Assembly (NCBI RefSeq): GCF_003570725.1 | Contig: NZ_QWVS01000019.1 | Span: 1-35,403, forward strand | Length of the DNA stretch: 35,403 bases | Source: Peribacillus asahii | GTDB taxonomy: Bacteria; Bacillota; Bacilli; Bacillales; DSM-1321 | Direction of reading: 5' to 3' | Shown here: positions 32,517 through 35,403 of the stretch, one piece after another | Layout of the letters: the number at the start of each line of letters is the position of its first letter | Position numbering within the stretch: the first letter of the stretch is position 1 | Notes under the pieces: model-generated | What the model was told of the DNA's origin: nothing | Seen by the model: only the letters and a program-made list of their open reading frames with translations | The model's database searches: none | Translations under genes and position numbers: made by a program

Positions 32517-32559
32517 GTCGATTTAATAAGTTGAAATCGACGTAGAAGATATCTTCTAC
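32517..32559. repeat. Two adjacent palindromes
   Basis: GTCGATTT/AAATCGAC (32517-32541) is followed directly by the perfect 18-bp palindrome GTAGAAGATATCTTCTAC (32542-32559). They lie after the LysM-3D gene and upstream of the HTH/J-domain gene, so they may be a terminator of the former or an operator for the latter. Confidence 0.55.
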
Positions 32560-32580
32560 ACAATCAATTATATGGATGAG

Positions 32581-33348
32581 TTAATCCAACACTTGCACTT
32601 TTACCTTTTTAACTCCCCAATTTAAAGCATCTTGCTCATTAGGAATAAAGACATCTACTCTATTTCCTTTTATAGCACTCCCTGTATCCTCGGCTGTTGC
32701 ATAGCCATAGCCCTCCACATACACTTTCGATCCAAGCGGGATGACAGATGGGTCAACTGCTATTACTTTTGCATCCGGATTCGATTTTAAGTCGACACCT
32801 GTAGCTGTAGTCCCAATACACCCTTCACAATCAGCAGTATATGCCGTTGCTCTCACGATGATTTCTTTTTCTATATCTGATTGATTCGTAGTCTCACTTT
32901 TTGATACTGTTTTTTCTTGTTCCGCTGTATTAGCTGGTACAGCTTGTTCTGATTTCGTTTCAGGCTCTACATTCTCTGCCTTAACTTTATTTACCCCTGG
33001 TTTCATAACTAAGTTCTGTTTCGGATAGATTATATCTGAATTCAAATTGTTCCAAGACTTAAGGTCATTTACTGAGACATCATTTTCATGCGCAATTTCC
33101 CATAGCGTGTCCCCCGGCTCGACCGTATAATCCACTTCTTCGAAAATATGTAAAGTTTCGCCTGCATAAATTGTATCTGACGACAACTGGTTCCAAGATT
33201 TAATTTCTTCTATTGAAGCTTTATATGTTTGAGATAGCCCCCATAATGTGTCTCCATGTTTCAATTCGATATCTTCTGCTTGTACCGGACTAGTAAATGC
33301 ACTAGATATTGCAGCCGCTGCCACTAACGATAAGATTGATTTTTTCAT
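32581..33348 (-). CDS. Secreted LysM-LysM-3D cell-wall protein (YocH-like), 255 aa
   Basis: A signal peptide (1-24, cleavage likely after PVQA) is followed by two LysM peptidoglycan-binding domains (about 27-68 and 73-116; GDTLWGLSQTY and GDTLWEIAHEN), a Glu/Thr/Lys-rich linker (117-160) and a C-terminal 3D (double-psi barrel) domain with Asp-rich motifs AVDPSVIPLGSKVYVEGYG, ATAEDTGSAIKGNRVDVF (Asp199, Asp221, Asp232). The 3D domain is the lytic-transglycosylase-like catalytic part in YocH/Rpf2-type proteins. It probably remodels wall peptidoglycan. Its ribosome binding site is AAGGAGG. In B. subtilis such genes are under WalR control; I could not find a clear TGTAAH-N5-TGTAAH box. Confidence 0.92.
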   Translation of the reverse strand: MKKSILSLVAAAAISSAFTSPVQAEDIELKHGDTLWGLSQTYKASIEEIKSWNQLSSDTIYAGETLHIFEEVDYTVEPGDTLWEIAHENDVSVNDLKSWNNLNSDIIYPKQNLVMKPGVNKVKAENVEPETKSEQAVPANTAEQEKTVSKSETTNQSDIEKEIIVRATAYTADCEGCIGTTATGVDLKSNPDAKVIAVDPSVIPLGSKVYVEGYGYATAEDTGSAIKGNRVDVFIPNEQDALNWGVKKVKVQVLD

Positions 33349-34059
33349 CTGTTGTTACCTCCTTGTAAGTTAGCAGATAAGTTAATTTTTTCAATCATAT
33401 CATAGTTATTTTCCATACAAAGAACAGACAGATAAAGAATAGATGACAGATATCACAGAAGTATAACGGGAAGATATCAATTTTTAAAATGATACTAGAA
33501 TAATTAATCACATCTGTCCGTCGTATCCAACTTACGAAACCAACAGCGGAGTTCGATTATTAGATGCCCTAACTATACTGAATCATCCATTCAACACAGG
33601 CCATCTTTCAGAAACTGAACAAGATATATTCAAAGAATTGTAGTAGATTATGTCGTTATAAACAAGGAAACAAGGTGTTTCGGAACATCCTTATATAATT
33701 GAGAATTATACATGGATATTACATAGTTAAACTTAAATTACAAGCTCAAGAATACACTAACTGTTCTGGCAACATAGAGTTCAGCAATCAAGATTCACAA
33801 GTTTACACAATTCGAAGGGCTTTAATCGCATCAATCATTTTTTTAAACTACATATGATGTAACATTTGAAGGAAGATCTGTTGGAGACCTTTAAAACTAC
33901 TTTTTAAGAAGATGGAATTTAAATAGATTAAATGGGTGATATGCAGTTTTCCTTATGGCACCAGTAAATCATTTTAGTGAAAAAAAGAGGTTATTATTGT
34001 AAATCAGTAGAAGTAGTTAGTGTGATGGGAGTAAAATATTCAATAAATCAAAGGGGTAG
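33349..34059. other. Intergenic region with degenerate coding remnants
   Basis: About 700 bases. The first 120 hold the promoter of the LysM-3D gene. From about 33510 to 33920 short protein-like pieces (LSETEQDIFKEL, TYDVTFEGRSVGDL) occur in changing frames, without starts or ribosome binding sites. This suggests a decayed gene I cannot identify. Confidence 0.4.
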
Positions 34060-34521
34060 ATGATAGTGAAGTTAAAAATTGATGAGCATCAAATTTATGA
34101 AAAACACTACGAAGAAATTTATGAACAAGTAAAAAATGATCCGTATGCTCAGTCATTAGGAATTCAGTTAACAAAATTTGAGGCTGGATTTGCAGAAGCA
34201 ATACTAGAAGTACAAAGCCATATGGTAAATGCATATGGAACTGTCCATGGCGCAGTTATTTACGCTTTAGCTGACCATGCTTTTTCCGTAGCCTGTAATG
34301 CATTTGGAAAAACATCGTTAGGGCTCTCTACAACCATCCAGTTTATTGAATCAGCTAAACCTGGAGACAAAATAATAGCTCGTGCAACAGAAGTTAAACG
34401 AAATTATCGTACAGGATTCTATCGAATCGACGTTTATCATGAGCAAAATCTAATAGCAACCATGGAGGCAGTGTCTTATCGTAAGGATCATTATTTTATT
34501 GAACTTGATGAACAAAATTAA
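34060..34521 (+). CDS. PaaI-family hotdog thioesterase, 153 aa
   Basis: A small acyl-CoA thioesterase. The hotdog helix signature NAYGTVHGAVIYALADHAFSVACNA (58-82) matches the PaaI pattern N-x2-G-x2-HG-x3-(F/Y)-x-L-x-D with the catalytic Asp in ALADHA. STTIQFIESAKPGD and YRIDVYHEQNLIATMEA follow. One Gly of the usual HGG is Ala (HGA). The length fits. In phenylacetate catabolism PaaI removes non-productive CoA esters; no paa genes are next to it, so the substrate is open. AAAGGGG lies just ahead of the ATG, and a terminator follows. Confidence 0.88.
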   Translation: MIVKLKIDEHQIYEKHYEEIYEQVKNDPYAQSLGIQLTKFEAGFAEAILEVQSHMVNAYGTVHGAVIYALADHAFSVACNAFGKTSLGLSTTIQFIESAKPGDKIIARATEVKRNYRTGFYRIDVYHEQNLIATMEAVSYRKDHYFIELDEQN

Positions 34522-34542
34522 ATAGTACATAGTTATTGATTA

Positions 34543-34573
34543 GGACTGCCCTTAAGACAGTCCAATTTTTTTA
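34543..34573 (+). terminator. Terminator of the thioesterase gene
   Basis: GGACTG (34543-34548) pairs with CAGTCC (34558-34563), followed by AATTTTTTTAT. Confidence 0.85.
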
Positions 34574-34653
34574 TGTTAATACTGGGTTCATTCCCTCTCT
34601 TCTTGAAGACGTTATCAAGATACTCAAAAAATGCTTAATGAAGTAACTTATTA

Positions 34654-34995
34654 TTAAAAGAACAAATCGTAAAATAATTTTACACTAACTAAGATAATTG
34701 AATAAGCAGCAATTCTCTTTAATACTATTGAATTTAATTTTTTACTAATACGGCCTCCTATTTGTGCTCCCAAAATACCACCAAAAATTAAGATCACTCC
34801 ATATTTCCATTGAATGGTGTCAAAACTCAATTTAATAATAAGGCTACCAAATGATAGTAGAAAACAAATAACTAAGCTTGAACCAATTGCTTGTTTAATA
34901 GATAACTTATATATCTGACCACTCCCATGGCTTTTGTTATCAAGACCTAAATCAAAAAAAGTCATAAAAAATAAGGAGGGATACATATTAGTCAT
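34654..34995 (-). pseudogene. TSUP (TauE/SafE) permease, C-terminal half
   Basis: The 113 residues match the second half of TSUP sulfite/organic-anion exporters: KLSIKQAIGSSLVICFLLSFGSLI, then IQWKYGVILIFGGILGAQIGGRISKKL and the final hydrophobic helix. Full proteins are about 250 aa with seven to eight helices; here only three or four remain. The apparent start codon is at the centre of a perfect palindrome, so the first 8 residues come from the palindrome and not from the family. It is probably a truncated gene fused to a mobile or recombination junction. Confidence 0.7.
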
Positions 34996-35016
34996 GACTA
35001 ATATGTATCCCTCCTT
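34973..35016. repeat. Perfect 44-bp palindrome
   Basis: Arms of 22 bases with no spacer, running from AAGGAGGGATACATATTAG to its exact complement, centred between 34994 and 34995. On the minus strand ATTTTTT follows the stem, so it could act as a terminator for transcripts coming from the right. The break in the TSUP gene lies at its centre. Confidence 0.9.
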
Positions 35017-35095
35017 TACTTCTTGTCCAACAATCGCGCCCTTTAATGGAATAACTATAATAAGGTCTCAACCCTAAATTCACCTAATTCTTCTT

Positions 35096-35357
35096 GGCCT
35101 AGTGACAGGGTTCGTGTCATAGACCGCAAAGTAAAAGGTAGACAGAGTAAAATAATATTGTGGTAAAGGTATTTGGTAATTCTTTTGGTGATACTTTTTG
35201 GTAAAATCCAAAGCTTACTCTATCAATACTCGCATATTTTAACAGTGTTATTACAAAAACCGTTGTTTTTGGTAACTATCGTTAGTTAAATACTTACCGA
35301 TTTTCTATATACAGTAAATTACTTTGCGGTTCATAGCAGCAACCCTGTCACTAAGCC
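35096..35357. mobile_element. MITE-like element with about 38-bp imperfect inverted ends
   Basis: The left end GGCCTAGTGACAGGGTT...ACCGCAAAGTAA (35096-35134) and the right end, read inverted, GGCTTAGTGACAGGGTT...ACCGCAAAGTAA (35357-35319) agree at about 30 of 39 positions. The 180-base interior has no gene, and carries four TTTGGTRA motifs (near 35179, 35193, 35207 and 35265). It resembles a non-autonomous transposon. The ends fit no family I can name, and a target-site duplication is not obvious. Confidence 0.65.
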
Positions 35358-35403
35358 TTCTTCAACTAACGGTTGCAATAGGTAAGCGTTTGAAGTAGTC
35401 TCC

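Noticed and set aside
33349..33480. WalR box upstream of the LysM-3D gene
   Set aside because: TGTGAT and TGTCAT occur but at 9-base spacing instead of the required 11; not convincing.
1..35403. CRISPR array or tRNA/rRNA genes
   Set aside because: No regularly spaced 24-40 base direct repeats, no CCA-ended cloverleaf and no rRNA-like sequence seen.

Overview
The window looks like chromosomal DNA of a low-GC, spore-forming member of the Bacillales (Bacillaceae or Planococcaceae type). The signs are strong AGGAGG-type ribosome binding sites, an AT-rich base composition, a Des-type desaturase next to a DesR-like regulator, a YteA-type TraR/DksA protein, ComP/ComA-like and TnrA/GlnR-like regulatory signatures, SelO, and a LysM-3D cell-wall protein. 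No rRNA, tRNA or CRISPR array was seen. Species cannot be fixed from the sequence alone.

Layout. (1) 1-5.5 kb is an accessory strip. It holds a 1034-aa superfamily 1 helicase with a coiled-coil insert, a tiny Cys-rich gene 7 bases after its stop, a decayed type I restriction methylase (hsdM) remnant, a truncated probable rolling-circle Rep, and half of an IS1182-type transposase. This looks like a degraded defence/mobile island. (2) 5.5-10.8 kb is a signalling unit: an alpha/beta hydrolase, a ComA-like response regulator translationally coupled to a PAS histidine kinase, and a second paralogous PAS kinase. CCGCA/TGCGG half-sites spaced 21-22 bp lie directly upstream of the hydrolase promoter and of the kinase-regulator promoter. 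(3) 10.8-14.2 kb holds an ABC-exporter tail remnant, a divergent orphan HPr-kinase paralogue, a broken desR without desK, and an intact des desaturase. (4) 14.6-20.3 kb holds two small unknown genes, yteA, an HMGL-like aldolase, a GNAT-like protein, selO and a gamma-glutamylcyclotransferase-like gene.

(5) 20.4-23.5 kb is a nitrogen operon: amtB, then a DUF294 GlnD-like protein, then a DnaQ-like exonuclease. A consensus TnrA/GlnR box is centred about 50 bp upstream of the predicted start of transcription. (6) 23.7-25.7 kb holds a GlsB/YeaQ-type membrane protein and a long-form threonine synthase. (7) 26.3-30.3 kb is a more GC-rich acyl-CoA catabolic cluster: a thiolase, an acyl-CoA dehydrogenase reduced to its last 20 codons, and two CoA-transferase subunits. 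It is divergent from a tetR gene, with three GACT-type palindromes at exact 13-bp spacing between them. The thiolase has Tyr in place of the usual catalytic His. (8) 30.5-35.4 kb holds small unknown genes, an unusual protein with two HTH-like repeats, a coiled coil and a C-terminal J-like domain, a LysM-3D protein, a hotdog thioesterase, a truncated TSUP permease whose start lies at the centre of a perfect 44-bp palindrome, and a roughly 262-bp MITE-like element with long imperfect inverted ends.

The most interesting strands are the ComA-like regulon with one intact and one apparently degenerate kinase, the HTH-J-domain protein, the His-to-Tyr thiolase with its operator array, and the helicase with its tiny Cys-rich partner.
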